DNA from: Flavobacterium tagetis
Lineage (GTDB): Bacteria > Bacteroidota > Bacteroidia > Flavobacteriales > Flavobacteriaceae
DNA: 64,000 nt
Assembly: GCF_016735615.1 (NCBI RefSeq)
Contig: NZ_JAERSF010000001.1
Location: 434,001 to 498,000 of the forward strand
Reading direction: 5' to 3'
This document shows, one piece after another, positions 17,513-26,582 of this stretch (the stretch's first letter is position 1; each line of letters starts with the position of its first letter). The position numbers and the translations under genes were made by a program. A model generated the notes under the pieces. The model had not been told where the DNA came from. It searched no databases and saw only the letters and a program-made list of their open reading frames with translations.

Positions 17513-20353
17513 ATGTCAACTCAAAAACGCCTTTTTCTTCTAGATGCTTACGCATTAATTTTTCGTGGTTATTATGCCTTCATAAAAAACCCGAGAATCA
17601 ACTCAAAAGGAATGGATACATCTGCAATTATGGGTTTTATGAACTCACTTTTGGATGTTATTAAAAGAGAAAAACCAGACCACTTGGCCGTTGCTTTCGA
17701 TAAAGGCGGAAGCCATGTAAGAACAGAAATGTTTGTTGAATACAAAGCCAATCGTGATGCTACACCAGAAGCAATTAAAATTGCTGTTCCTTATATTCAA
17801 GAATTATTAAAAGCCATGCATATTCCGATTATCGAAATCGAAGGCTGTGAAGCCGATGACTTAATTGGAACAATCGCTAAACAAGCAGAAAAACAAAATT
17901 ACAAAGTCTTCATGGTAACGCCTGATAAGGATTTTGCACAACTAGTTTCTGAAAATATTTTTATGTATAAACCTGCCCGAATGGGTAACGGAATCGAAAT
18001 ATGGGGTGTTCCTGAGGTTTTGGCAAAATTTGAAATCGAAAGACCAGAACAAGTAATTGATTTTCTTGGAATGATGGGCGACGCTGTAGATAATATTCCT
18101 GGATTGCCAGGTGTTGGTGAAGTTACAGCTAAAAAGTTCCTGAAAGAATTTGGAACCATGGAAAACCTTTTAGAAAACACGCATTTACTAAAAGGCAAAA
18201 TGAAAGAGAACATCGAAGCTAATAAAGAAAAAGGGATTCTTTCTAAAAAATTAGCAGCAATTATTACCGATTGTGATGTTACTTTTAATGAAGAAGACTA
18301 CGAACTTTCTCGCCCAGATATTGAAAAAACTGATGCTATTTTTCAAGAATTAGAATTTAGAAGAATGGCAGAACAGTTTGACAATTTATTTAAAACCGAT
18401 GGCACGCAAACTGCTGCTCCAGCTCCTGATGCCAAATTATACAAAAAAGTACAACCTAAAAATGAAGACCAATTTGATCTTTTTGGAGGCGGAAATACGA
18501 ATGGAGAAAACGCTGAAATCGAAAGAACTTCGTTTTATAACACTTTAGAAAACACAGAGCATTTTTACCAAACCATTCAAGGCGATTTAGGCATTAAAAT
18601 GCTTTTGCAGAATTTACAAAAACAGACTTCGGTTTGTTTTGATACTGAAACCACAGGAATCGATGCTTTGCACGCAGAATTGGTTGGAATGTCTTTCTCT
18701 TACGAAAAAGGAAAAGCATTTTATGTGCCGTTTCCAGAAAGCCAGGAAGAAGCAAAAGCTTTAGTAGACAAATTTGTTCCGTTTTTTGAAAATGAAAACA
18801 TTGAGAAAATCGGACAGAATTTAAAATACGATCTAAAAATTCTTTCTAATTATGGCGTAACCGTAAAAGGAAAACTTTTTGATACGATGATTGCGCATTA
18901 TCTGATTAATCCAGATATGCGTCATAATATGGATATTTTGGCAGAAACGTACTTGAAATATTCTCCAAAATCTATTGAAAGTTTAATTGGTAAAAAAGGA
19001 AAAAATCAGCTTAATATGCGCGATGTTCCTTTGGAAGATATTAAAGAATATGCTGCTGAAGATGCCGATATTACTTTACAATTAAAAGAAATATTCACAA
19101 CCGAATTAGACAAAACAGAAACTAAAAAGTTATTTGACGAAATCGAAATTCCGTTAGTAAGCGTATTGGCAGACATGGAAACCGAAGGAATTCGTTTGGA
19201 TGTAGATTTCTTAAAAGCAATGTCTTCTGAAATGGAAGTTGAAATCAAAGCTTTAGAAGAAAAAATATATGAAACTGCTGGCGAAAAATTCAACTTGGCT
19301 TCTCCAAAACAATTAGGAGATATTTTGTTTGATAAACTAAAAATTGGCGGCGCAAAGCAAAAGAAAACCAAAACGGGACAATATGCAACTGGCGAAGAAG
19401 TTTTGACTTATTTGGCCAATGACAACCCAATTGTAAAACAGATTTTAGATTGGCGCCAGATGGTAAAACTGCAAAGCACTTATATTTTGGCTTTACCAGA
19501 ACAAGTTGATAAAAAAACGTTACGCGTTCATACCGATTATATGCAGACTGTTGCGGCAACTGGACGTTTGAGCTCTAATAATCCGAACTTGCAAAATATT
19601 CCGATTCGTACCGAAAGAGGCCGTCAGATTCGTAAAGCTTTCGTGGCACGCGATGAAAATTACACTTTAATCTCTGCCGATTACTCGCAAATTGAATTAA
19701 GAATTATCGCTGCTTTGAGTGGTGAAGAAAATATGATTGCAGCTTTCCAAAATGGAGAAGACATTCACAAAGCAACCGCAGCAAAAGTTTTTGATGTTCC
19801 TTTAGAAGAAGTTTCCCGCGAACAAAGAAGTAATGCAAAAACAGTAAACTTTGGAATTATATATGGTGTTTCTGCTTTTGGTTTGAGCAACCAAACTTCA
19901 CTTTCTAGAAGCGAAAGTGCTGCATTGATTGATGCTTATTATAAAACATACCCTCGCCTAAAATCTTACATTTCAGAACAAATTGAATTTGCACGCGAAA
20001 AAGGTTACGTACAAACTATTTTAGGACGTCGCAGATATTTAAAAGATATTAATTCTGCTAATGCTGTTGTGAGAAGTGCTGCTGAACGAAATGCAGTAAA
20101 CGCTCCTATTCAAGGAAGTGCTGCCGATGTCATTAAAATTGCGATGATCAATATTCATAAAAAACTTCGTGACGAAAACTGGAAATCAAAAATGTTGCTT
20201 CAGGTGCATGATGAGCTTGTGTTCGATGCTCACAATGATGAACTCGAAAAAATCCAGCCAATGATTAAACATGAAATGGAAAATGCTTTTAAAATGTCAG
20301 TTCCTTTAGAAGTCGAACTTGGAATGGGTAAAGATTGGTTAGAAGCGCACTAA
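17513..20353 (+). CDS. polA: DNA polymerase I
   Basis: A 946-residue three-domain polymerase for Okazaki-fragment maturation and repair. The 5' nuclease domain (about 1-290) has LDAYALIFRGYYAF and GDAVDNIPGLPGVG. The 3'-5' exonuclease keeps its metal ligands (D377 and E379 in CFDTETTG, then GQNLKYDLKIL and EYAAEDADITL), so proofreading should be active. The polymerase domain has motif A SADYSQIELR, motif B RSNAKTVNFGIIYG and motif C LLQVHDELVF. The linker contains QFDLF (320-324), a match to the beta-clamp binding motif. The ATG at 17513 was chosen over an open frame from 17459 because the family starts at this Met (STQKRLFLLDAY). Confidence 0.97.
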   Translation: MSTQKRLFLLDAYALIFRGYYAFIKNPRINSKGMDTSAIMGFMNSLLDVIKREKPDHLAVAFDKGGSHVRTEMFVEYKANRDATPEAIKIAVPYIQELLKAMHIPIIEIEGCEADDLIGTIAKQAEKQNYKVFMVTPDKDFAQLVSENIFMYKPARMGNGIEIWGVPEVLAKFEIERPEQVIDFLGMMGDAVDNIPGLPGVGEVTAKKFLKEFGTMENLLENTHLLKGKMKENIEANKEKGILSKKLAAIITDCDVTFNEEDYELSRPDIEKTDAIFQELEFRRMAEQFDNLFKTDGTQTAAPAPDAKLYKKVQPKNEDQFDLFGGGNTNGENAEIERTSFYNTLENTEHFYQTIQGDLGIKMLLQNLQKQTSVCFDTETTGIDALHAELVGMSFSYEKGKAFYVPFPESQEEAKALVDKFVPFFENENIEKIGQNLKYDLKILSNYGVTVKGKLFDTMIAHYLINPDMRHNMDILAETYLKYSPKSIESLIGKKGKNQLNMRDVPLEDIKEYAAEDADITLQLKEIFTTELDKTETKKLFDEIEIPLVSVLADMETEGIRLDVDFLKAMSSEMEVEIKALEEKIYETAGEKFNLASPKQLGDILFDKLKIGGAKQKKTKTGQYATGEEVLTYLANDNPIVKQILDWRQMVKLQSTYILALPEQVDKKTLRVHTDYMQTVAATGRLSSNNPNLQNIPIRTERGRQIRKAFVARDENYTLISADYSQIELRIIAALSGEENMIAAFQNGEDIHKATAAKVFDVPLEEVSREQRSNAKTVNFGIIYGVSAFGLSNQTSLSRSESAALIDAYYKTYPRLKSYISEQIEFAREKGYVQTILGRRRYLKDINSANAVVRSAAERNAVNAPIQGSAADVIKIAMINIHKKLRDENWKSKMLLQVHDELVFDAHNDELEKIQPMIKHEMENAFKMSVPLEVELGMGKDWLEAH

Positions 20354-20373
20354 AAAAATTATTCTTCATACTT

Positions 20374-20405
20374 AAAAAGCCGTTCAAAATTGAACGGCTT
20401 TTTAA
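20374..20405 (+). terminator. intrinsic terminator after polA
   Basis: AAAAAGCCGTTCAA (20374-20387) pairs with TTGAACGGCTTTTT (20390-20403) around AA, followed by more T. Confidence 0.88.
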
Positions 20406-20491
20406 TTCACCAAAAACAACATTGTAAGAATTTTACTTTTACTACATTTACAACTTTTATAACAACCTTTAAAGATTTAAAAGAAAGTAAA

Positions 20492-21610
20492 ATGAAGAAA
20501 TATTTCTTATCCCTATTTCTACTTTATTCAACAATTGCAATTTGTCAGAGCAAGATTTATTATCTCGAAGGAACTTTAGGCAAAAGCACTATTTTTATGA
20601 CTGTTCAAGTTTATAAATCGGACAATGAAGCCAATCTCAATGCCGTATATTTCTATAAAAGTTCATTAAAAGATATTAAGCTGGAAGGAAAATTAAAGGA
20701 CGGTAATAATTTTACTTTCTACTTTAAACCTGGCGATAATATTACTGAGAAATTCTACCTGAAAAAATCGGGCAATAATTTTGATGGATTCTGGTATGAT
20801 GCTAAAGAAAAACAATTGGCTGTTCATCTTGAACCTGTAAATTTTGATAACTATAAATCAAATCTCAAAATTAGATTTGAGGATGAACGTCTCAATCTGG
20901 TGAAATATAAATTCCTTGAATTTAAAAAACAGAAAACCACAATTTACAATAACAAAGAATTTGTTTGGTATTCTGAAAAACATTGCGATACAGATTTCTT
21001 TAGATTGGGAAATAATTTTTCAGAGAAAAATAAAACTTTGATTAATCCTGTTTTAGAGAAAATACATATTGAAAATACATTAGCTCAGCTTAATTGTGCA
21101 TCTAGTTTTGGATATAGCCAAGGGAAAGGCATTGAAGGAAATACAACAATTAATTTTCTGAACAATGACTTATTAGGTTTTCAAGTTTCGATGTTTTGGG
21201 ATTGCGGAGGTGCTCATCCAGATTTTGGAAGCAGTGGATATCTAATTGATTTAAATAATGGAAAACAATATGGAATTGATGACATTCTAGCTTTTGACAA
21301 AAGCGTGACTGGAGACAGTGAAAATAATTTTGATGCTTTTTCAAAATATAGAAATGACTTTTTTTCTCCTAAATTACTTGCTGTAATTAATTCTCAGGAA
21401 CATTTTGAAAAACCAAAAAATGAAGATGATTATTGCGATTACACCAATGAAGAATATTGGGATTTTCCATCTTGGAGTTATACCGAAAAGGGAATTGAAT
21501 TTACTCCAATCTTTTATAGAGCCGCAAGATCTTGCGAAGAACCTTTTTTAGTTCCTTTTGAGAAATTGAAAAAGTATAAGAACCCTAAATTTCCTTATGA
21601 GTTTAAATAA
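20492..21610 (+). CDS. secreted protein, possible DUF3298-like C-terminal region
   Basis: A 372-residue protein. The signal peptide MKKYFLSLFLLYSTIAICQS fixes the start at 20492; an upstream in-frame extension runs through the polA terminator and is rejected. The mature part is mainly beta-type. The segment FQVSMFWDCGGAHPDFGSSG followed by LNNGKQYGIDDIL resembles the GGAHP region of DUF3298/RsiV-like domains, but this is pattern memory only. The function is unknown; it is likely periplasmic or surface exposed. It is a single gene closed by a shared terminator. Confidence 0.7.
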   Translation: MKKYFLSLFLLYSTIAICQSKIYYLEGTLGKSTIFMTVQVYKSDNEANLNAVYFYKSSLKDIKLEGKLKDGNNFTFYFKPGDNITEKFYLKKSGNNFDGFWYDAKEKQLAVHLEPVNFDNYKSNLKIRFEDERLNLVKYKFLEFKKQKTTIYNNKEFVWYSEKHCDTDFFRLGNNFSEKNKTLINPVLEKIHIENTLAQLNCASSFGYSQGKGIEGNTTINFLNNDLLGFQVSMFWDCGGAHPDFGSSGYLIDLNNGKQYGIDDILAFDKSVTGDSENNFDAFSKYRNDFFSPKLLAVINSQEHFEKPKNEDDYCDYTNEEYWDFPSWSYTEKGIEFTPIFYRAARSCEEPFLVPFEKLKKYKNPKFPYEFK

Positions 21611-21639
21611 AAAAATCCCTTCGCTATGAAGGGATTTTT
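21611..21639. terminator. bidirectional terminator between convergent genes
   Basis: AAAAATCCCTTC (21611-21622) pairs with GAAGGGATTTTT (21628-21639). It separates the secreted-protein gene from the converging LacI-type gene, with T runs on both strands. Confidence 0.82.
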
Positions 21640-21643
21640 AGTT

Positions 21644-22669
21644 TTATTTTTTTCGAGTTGACTCTCTTTCTTTCAATTTTGTCTTAATGACGATTGTTTC
21701 GTATTCTGAAACTGTTCCTTCAGGCTCTTCTAACCTTTCGATTAATCTTTTTGCAGCCACTTCTCCAATTTCAACACCATGCTGACTTACTGTTGTCAAA
21801 CTTGGCGATAAACGTCTTGAAGCTAAAATTCCGTCTGCAAAACCAATAATCGAAATATCTTCTGGAACTCTATATCCTTTTTTCAAACTTACTCTTAAAG
21901 CTGCAACCGAATCATTTTCGTCCAAAGCAAAAATTCCATCAATTTTATTGTCAAAAATTGCATCAATTTTACTTTTCATATCTTCTTCAGAATCGGTACG
22001 AAGAATAATTTTTTCATTAACCGGAATATTATTGTCTGCTAAAGCTTTTAAATAGCCATCAGCTCTTAATTTCCCAACACTTAAATTATCTACAGAAGAT
22101 ATTAAGGCAATATTTTTACATCCAAGATTAATTAAATGCTGTGTTGAATTTAGTGCCGAATCAAAATCATCCACAACAACCTTATCACAATCTACTTCAT
22201 CAGCAATACGGTCAAACATCACGATTGGTGTTCCATCATTAATAATTTCCGAAAAGTGATTGTAATCTTGAAGTTTTTGAGCTTCTTCAGAAACCGAAAG
22301 GATAAATCCGTCAATGGTTCCATTACTCAACATTTCAAGCGTGTGGATTTCCTTTTCTAAAGATTCGTTAGAAATACAGGTAATTACATTATATCCTTTT
22401 TTATCGGCAACTTTCTCAATACCGCTAAAAACTTTCGCAAAGAAAGAATTTAGAATATTAGGAATAATTACCCCTATCGTTTTGGTTTTACGATTTTTTA
22501 AATTTAGACCAATAACATTCGGCTTATAATTTTTGAGTTTGGCATACTCCTTAATCTTAACCTTCGTTTGCTCACTAATTTCCGGACTATCATTCAGTGC
22601 TTTAGACACTGTTGACACAGAAACTCCTAGTTCTTTCGCAATTTGTTTTAGAGTTGCTTTAGCTTTCAT
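21644..22669 (-). CDS. LacI/GalR-family transcriptional regulator
   Basis: A 341-residue protein. The N-terminal helix-turn-helix ATLKQIAKELGVSVSTVSKA and hinge helix are followed by a periplasmic-binding-protein-like effector domain (TIGVIIPNILNSFFAKVFSG, SISIIGFADG-like ISIIGFADGILASR, SLTTVSQ). The ligand is probably a sugar or nucleoside but cannot be specified. The neighbouring divergent ferritin-like pair is the only adjacent candidate target, and no carbohydrate genes are nearby. It has its own promoter. Confidence 0.92.
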   Translation of the reverse strand: MKAKATLKQIAKELGVSVSTVSKALNDSPEISEQTKVKIKEYAKLKNYKPNVIGLNLKNRKTKTIGVIIPNILNSFFAKVFSGIEKVADKKGYNVITCISNESLEKEIHTLEMLSNGTIDGFILSVSEEAQKLQDYNHFSEIINDGTPIVMFDRIADEVDCDKVVVDDFDSALNSTQHLINLGCKNIALISSVDNLSVGKLRADGYLKALADNNIPVNEKIILRTDSEEDMKSKIDAIFDNKIDGIFALDENDSVAALRVSLKKGYRVPEDISIIGFADGILASRRLSPSLTTVSQHGVEIGEVAAKRLIERLEEPEGTVSEYETIVIKTKLKERESTRKK

Positions 22670-22693
22670 CTATAAAAGTTTATGTAATTAATA

Positions 22694-22725
22694 CAAATAT
22701 AGTAGAATTACCGAAAATAAAACAA
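22694..22725 (-). promoter_or_regulatory. promoter of the LacI-type gene
   Basis: Minus strand TTG (22723-22725), 21-nt spacer, TATATTTG (22694-22701), 25 nt from the start codon. Confidence 0.65.
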
Positions 22726-22879
22726 AAAACAACCATTTGTCTTTCAAATTATACCATCTATTCGAAAAAAAACTATAAAAGAAGATTTTTCTGAAACCGC
22801 ATCTCCTAAAATTTCGTTAATAATTAAATACCAAAGAACTAACAAGACCAATGTTGTTAACCTAATAAAAAACTTGATT

Positions 22880-23626
22880 ATGAAAAACGAAGTTAAAATT
22901 CATGAAGTTGACCCTTCACTGAATAGCAGAAGGAGCTTTCTTAAGCTCAGCGGATTAACATTAGTAACCACAGGTTTGGTTCTAGCTGGATGCAGCGACA
23001 ATGATAACGACAATAATATGGAAGACACTTCCTTGCCAGGAGTTAGAAATGGCATTTTTGACTTAGGTTCAGGCGACTTCGGTGTTCTTACTTATGCTTA
23101 TGCCCTCGAGCAACTAGAAGCAGACTTTTATACTAAAGTTGTAAATTCCACAAACTTTAATACAGTATTTAATGACACTGAGCGCCAAGTTTTGACAGAC
23201 TTATATCATCATGAAGTAGTTCACAGAGATTTTTTCAAAGCGGCTTTGACAGGCGCGCTTCCAGATCCTGGTTCGCAATTACTCCCAACTTTGTCTTTTA
23301 CATATGGCTCTTTAAACTTTAACAGTCGCAACGAAGTTTTAGCTACTGCAAAAGCTCTTGAAGACACAGGAGTAGCCGCTTACAACGGGGCAGGAAGATT
23401 AATTAAAACAGCAGATTATTTATTATTAGCAGGAAAAATTGTTTCGGTTGAAGCCAGACACGCATCTGCGATAAGAAGTTTAATCAACCCAAATTCTAAA
23501 GATTTTGCTGGAGATGATATTGTAAATATGTCAACAGGATTAGATGACGCAAAAGATCCTTCTAAAATCCTGCCGATTGCCGCCAATTTTATTACTACAA
23601 AATTTACAGCTAAATACTTGCCTTAA
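22880..23626 (+). CDS. ferritin-like (Ferritin_2) Tat lipoprotein
   Basis: A 248-residue protein. The N-terminus has a twin-arginine motif S16-R-R-S-F-L-K22, a hydrophobic stretch and a lipobox LAGC with Cys38, so it looks like a Tat-exported lipoprotein. The body is a four-helix ferritin-like domain of the type also seen in plant desiccation protein PCC13-62. The carboxylate/histidine motifs are in YALEQLEADFY, YHHEVVHRDFF, ALEDTGVAAY and SVEARHASAIR. The ATG at 22880 is preferred to an in-frame TTG at 22874. It is followed after 25 nt by a paralogue. No sigma-A-like promoter is visible upstream, so an alternative sigma factor or stress control is possible. Confidence 0.85.
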   Translation: MKNEVKIHEVDPSLNSRRSFLKLSGLTLVTTGLVLAGCSDNDNDNNMEDTSLPGVRNGIFDLGSGDFGVLTYAYALEQLEADFYTKVVNSTNFNTVFNDTERQVLTDLYHHEVVHRDFFKAALTGALPDPGSQLLPTLSFTYGSLNFNSRNEVLATAKALEDTGVAAYNGAGRLIKTADYLLLAGKIVSVEARHASAIRSLINPNSKDFAGDDIVNMSTGLDDAKDPSKILPIAANFITTKFTAKYLP

Positions 23627-23651
23627 CCACAACCAGTAAAACTTAGAAATT

Positions 23652-24464
23652 ATGAACATTTTAAAATTTATAGAATCCTTTACTGACGATAATTTATTGA
23701 ATAGTACTGGTTCTCGCAGAGACAGTTTTTCGCAGTTTGGAAATATTGGAAAAAATTTAGCCTTAGCATCAATTCCTTTTGGATTGTCGGCTCTTACCAA
23801 TAAAGCTTTCGCTAAAGACATTACAGCAACTCCTGCAACTCCAATCGGAGCTTTGCAATTTGCTTTGACATTAGAATATCTTGAAAACGAATTTTATTCG
23901 ATGGCATTAGATTCTGGTGTCATTCCTGCTTTAGAAAATGGAGGAAGAGATTTAAAAGTCTTTCAACAAATTGCAGATCATGAATCTGATCATGTTAAAT
24001 TTTTAATAGCCGGTTTGGGCGGTACCGCAAGCCCCAACTTTGTTCCAAAACCAACTTTTGATTTTACTGTTGGCGGGACATTTGACCCTTTTCACGATTA
24101 TCCGACATTTCTAGCTTTAGCACAAGCCTTTGAAGATACAGGAGTTAGAGCATATAAAGGTCAAGCCGCAAACTTGATAACGGCACCCGATTTATTGACT
24201 GCAGCATTACAGATTCATTCCGTTGAAGCACGCCATGCTTCTGAAGTGAGAAGATTACGAGGTTTAAAAGGATGGATTTCAAACGCTGAAAGAGGCGCTG
24301 GCATGCCAGCAGCAACTCAAGCAGTTTATGATGGCGAAGGCGTAACGGTACAGGCTGGGTTTAATACCGCCGCCGCTTTTGGCTCCGCAGCAGGCTCAGA
24401 AGCTTATGATGAGCCACTTACAACACAACAAGTAGTTGACATTGCCAATATATTTATTGTGTAA
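23652..24464 (+). CDS. ferritin-like (Ferritin_2) exported protein
   Basis: A 270-residue paralogue of the preceding gene. The N-terminus has S21-R-R-D-S-F followed by a hydrophobic segment ending in NKAFAKD, which looks like an atypical Tat signal with an AFA cleavage site rather than a lipobox. The domain repeats the ferritin-like pattern: TLEYLENEFY, ADHESDHVKF, AFEDTGVRAY and SVEARHASEVR. A Gly/Ala/Thr-rich tail follows. The pair probably acts outside the cytoplasm in metal or oxidative stress handling; no catalytic activity is established for the family. Both genes form one operon ending at the terminator. Confidence 0.83.
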   Translation: MNILKFIESFTDDNLLNSTGSRRDSFSQFGNIGKNLALASIPFGLSALTNKAFAKDITATPATPIGALQFALTLEYLENEFYSMALDSGVIPALENGGRDLKVFQQIADHESDHVKFLIAGLGGTASPNFVPKPTFDFTVGGTFDPFHDYPTFLALAQAFEDTGVRAYKGQAANLITAPDLLTAALQIHSVEARHASEVRRLRGLKGWISNAERGAGMPAATQAVYDGEGVTVQAGFNTAAAFGSAAGSEAYDEPLTTQQVVDIANIFIV

Positions 24465-24487
24465 TAGTTTTTTCTTTCTAAATATTT

Positions 24488-24522
24488 AACCGTCTTTACC
24501 TTATTGTAGAGACGGTTTTTTT
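24488..24522 (+). terminator. intrinsic terminator after the ferritin-like pair
   Basis: AACCGTCTTTAC (24488-24499) pairs with GTAGAGACGGTT (24506-24517), with one G-U pair, followed by TTTTT. Confidence 0.85.
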
Positions 24523-24586
24523 AGTTACTAATTAATTAAAAAACTGAGTCCCTGATTTTCAGCAGATAAAATATTCTTTCAGGTAT

Positions 24587-24636
24587 TTGGTTTTAAAATA
24601 ATTAATTGTACTTTTGCATCCCCTTTATTGGGGATG
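24587..24636 (+). promoter_or_regulatory. rplM promoter and leader hairpin
   Basis: TTG (24587-24589), 19-nt spacer, TACTTTTG (24609-24616). Immediately downstream CATCCCC (24617-24623) pairs with GGGGATG (24630-24636) across 6 nt, at or near the transcript 5' end. Ribosomal protein L13 leaders have been described in Bacteroidia; whether this hairpin belongs to that class needs a covariance-model search. Confidence 0.65.
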
Positions 24637-24659
24637 GAATGTTTAATTAAAATAATATT

Positions 24660-25115
24660 ATGGACGCATTAAGCTACAAAACAGTTTCAGCAAGCAAAGC
24701 CACTGTAACTAAAGAGTGGATTGTTGTTGACGCTGAAGGTCATAACTTAGGACGTCTTGCTTCTAAAGTTGCAATGATCTTAAGAGGTAAGTACAAGCCA
24801 AGTTACACACCGCACGTTGACTGTGGAGATAACGTAATTGTTATCAACTCAGAGAAAATTAACCTTACAGGTACAAAAATGAATGACAAAATTTACATGC
24901 GTCATACAGGTTACCCAGGAGGACAAAGAACTTTAACTGCTAAAGTATTGCAAGCTAAAAATCCAGCTGCATTAGTAGAAAAAGCTGTAAAAGGTATGTT
25001 ACCTAAAAACAAATTAGGTGCTGAACTTTTTAGAAATCTAAATGTTGTTGTAGGATCTGAGCACACTCACGGAGCTCAAAAACCTAGAACTGTTAACCTA
25101 AATGATCTTAAGTAA
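24660..25115 (+). CDS. rplM: 50S ribosomal protein L13
   Basis: A 151-residue protein of normal length. Diagnostic segments are WIVVDAEGHNLGRLASKVA, LRGKYKPSYTPHVDCGD, VINSEKINLTG, MRHTGYPGG and GMLPKNKLGAELFRNLNVV. It is the first gene of rplM-rpsI. Its stop codon overlaps the rpsI start, indicating translational coupling. Confidence 0.98.
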   Translation: MDALSYKTVSASKATVTKEWIVVDAEGHNLGRLASKVAMILRGKYKPSYTPHVDCGDNVIVINSEKINLTGTKMNDKIYMRHTGYPGGQRTLTAKVLQAKNPAALVEKAVKGMLPKNKLGAELFRNLNVVVGSEHTHGAQKPRTVNLNDLK

Positions 25116-25501
25116 TGGGAGTTATTCACAAAATCGGTAGAAGAAAAACCGCTGTTGCACGTGTATACGTTTCTGAAGGAACTGGAAACATCACTGTAAA
25201 CAAAAAAGAATTCGCAACTTACTTTCCAACTGCAACTTTACAATACAAAGTTTTACAACCGCTTTCTATGACAGAAAACGCTAGTAACTTTGACGTAAAA
25301 GTAAACGTTTACGGAGGTGGTACAACTGGTCAAGCAGAAGCTGTAAGAATGGCATTAGCACGCGTAATGTGTGAAGTTAACGCTGAAAACAGAGCTATCC
25401 TTAAACCAGAAGGTTTATTAACAAGAGACCCAAGAATGGTTGAACGTAAGAAATTCGGTCAGAAGAAAGCTCGTAAGAGATTCCAATTCTCTAAACGTTA
25501 A
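25115..25501 (+). CDS. rpsI: 30S ribosomal protein S9
   Basis: A 128-residue protein. It starts MGVIHKIGRRKTAVARVYVS and ends with the basic tail KKARKRFQFSKR whose last residues reach the P-site tRNA. The GGGTTGQAEAVRMALARV segment is diagnostic. The start overlaps the rplM stop by one nucleotide. Confidence 0.98.
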   Translation: MGVIHKIGRRKTAVARVYVSEGTGNITVNKKEFATYFPTATLQYKVLQPLSMTENASNFDVKVNVYGGGTTGQAEAVRMALARVMCEVNAENRAILKPEGLLTRDPRMVERKKFGQKKARKRFQFSKR

Positions 25502-25508
25502 TATTACC

Positions 25509-25677
25509 TGTCTTGTTCAGATGGGACAAGACATTATCAATTATTTATTGAAATTAAAAAACACAGTTATTGTTGCTCTCCTATCGAGGTAGGATATAGT
25601 TTAGCATCTAAATGTATGAAGCCAGAGAAATCGCCATTCACACATTGCTAATCAACAGAACGTAAACTAGTACAAAA
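25509..25677 (+). other. rpsB leader region with hairpin
   Basis: The 176-nt gap between rpsI and rpsB has no gene. TGTCTTGT (25509-25516) pairs with ACAAGACA (25526-25533) without a U tract, and TCCTA/TAGGA pair further on. It could be an S2-binding leader or an intercistronic processing site. I found no confident promoter. Assignment is tentative. Confidence 0.35.
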
Positions 25678-26442
25678 ATGGCAAACAAAATAGAAGTAAA
25701 AGAATTACTAGAAGCAGGTGTTCACTTCGGACACATGACTAGAAAATGGGATCCAAACATGGCTCCTTACATTTATATGGAGCGTAATGGTATTCACATT
25801 ATCAATCTATATAAAACTGCAGCTAAAATCGAAGAAGCTAATGAAGCTTTGAAAAAAATCGCTGCATCAGGTAGAAAAATTTTATTCGTAGCTACCAAAA
25901 AACAAGCAAAAGACATCGTTGCTGATAAAGCAAAAGCTGCAAACATGCCTTACATCACTGAAAGATGGCCAGGTGGAATGTTGACTAACTTCGTAACTAT
26001 CAGAAAGGCAGTTAAAAAAATGTCTTCTATCGATAAAATGAAGAAAGATGGCACTTTCAACACTTTATCTAAAAAAGAGCGTTTACAAGTTGATCGTCTA
26101 CGTGCTAAATTAGAGAAAAACTTAGGTTCAATTGCTGATATGTCTAGACTACCTGCAGCATTGTTCGTAGTAGATATCAAAGCTGAACACATCGCAATAA
26201 AAGAAGCTCAAAAATTAAACATTCCAGTTTTCGCAATGGTTGATACGAATTCTGACCCAAGAGAGGTTGATTACGTGATTCCTGCAAATGATGACGCTTC
26301 TAAATCAATTGACAAAATTTTATCTTTAGTAACTACTGCAGTAATCGAAGGTCTTTCAGACAGAGGTGCTGAGAAAGAAGTTGAAGCTGCTGAAGAAGCT
26401 CCTGCTGCTGAAGCTGAAGCTGCTCCTGCAACTGAAGAATAA
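25678..26442 (+). CDS. rpsB: 30S ribosomal protein S2
   Basis: A 254-residue protein. Signatures are LLEAGVHFGHMTRKWDPNMA, YIYMERNGIHIINLYKT, ITERWPGGMLTNF and PVFAMVDTNSDPREVDYVIP. The C-terminus carries an acidic Glu/Ala-rich tail beyond the fold (about residues 230-254), common in Bacteroidota. It is followed by tsf, the usual bacterial order. Confidence 0.98.
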   Translation: MANKIEVKELLEAGVHFGHMTRKWDPNMAPYIYMERNGIHIINLYKTAAKIEEANEALKKIAASGRKILFVATKKQAKDIVADKAKAANMPYITERWPGGMLTNFVTIRKAVKKMSSIDKMKKDGTFNTLSKKERLQVDRLRAKLEKNLGSIADMSRLPAALFVVDIKAEHIAIKEAQKLNIPVFAMVDTNSDPREVDYVIPANDDASKSIDKILSLVTTAVIEGLSDRGAEKEVEAAEEAPAAEAEAAPATEE

Positions 26443-26582
26443 ATCAAATTTTAAATTCCAAATTTTAAATTCCAAAGTCCAAATACAAAATTAAAAACGT
26501 TATGTTGATAATTTATTAAAATTGGAGTTTGGGATTTAAATGCTGGAATTTTTTACTTTTAACATTAAAAATTCAAAATATT

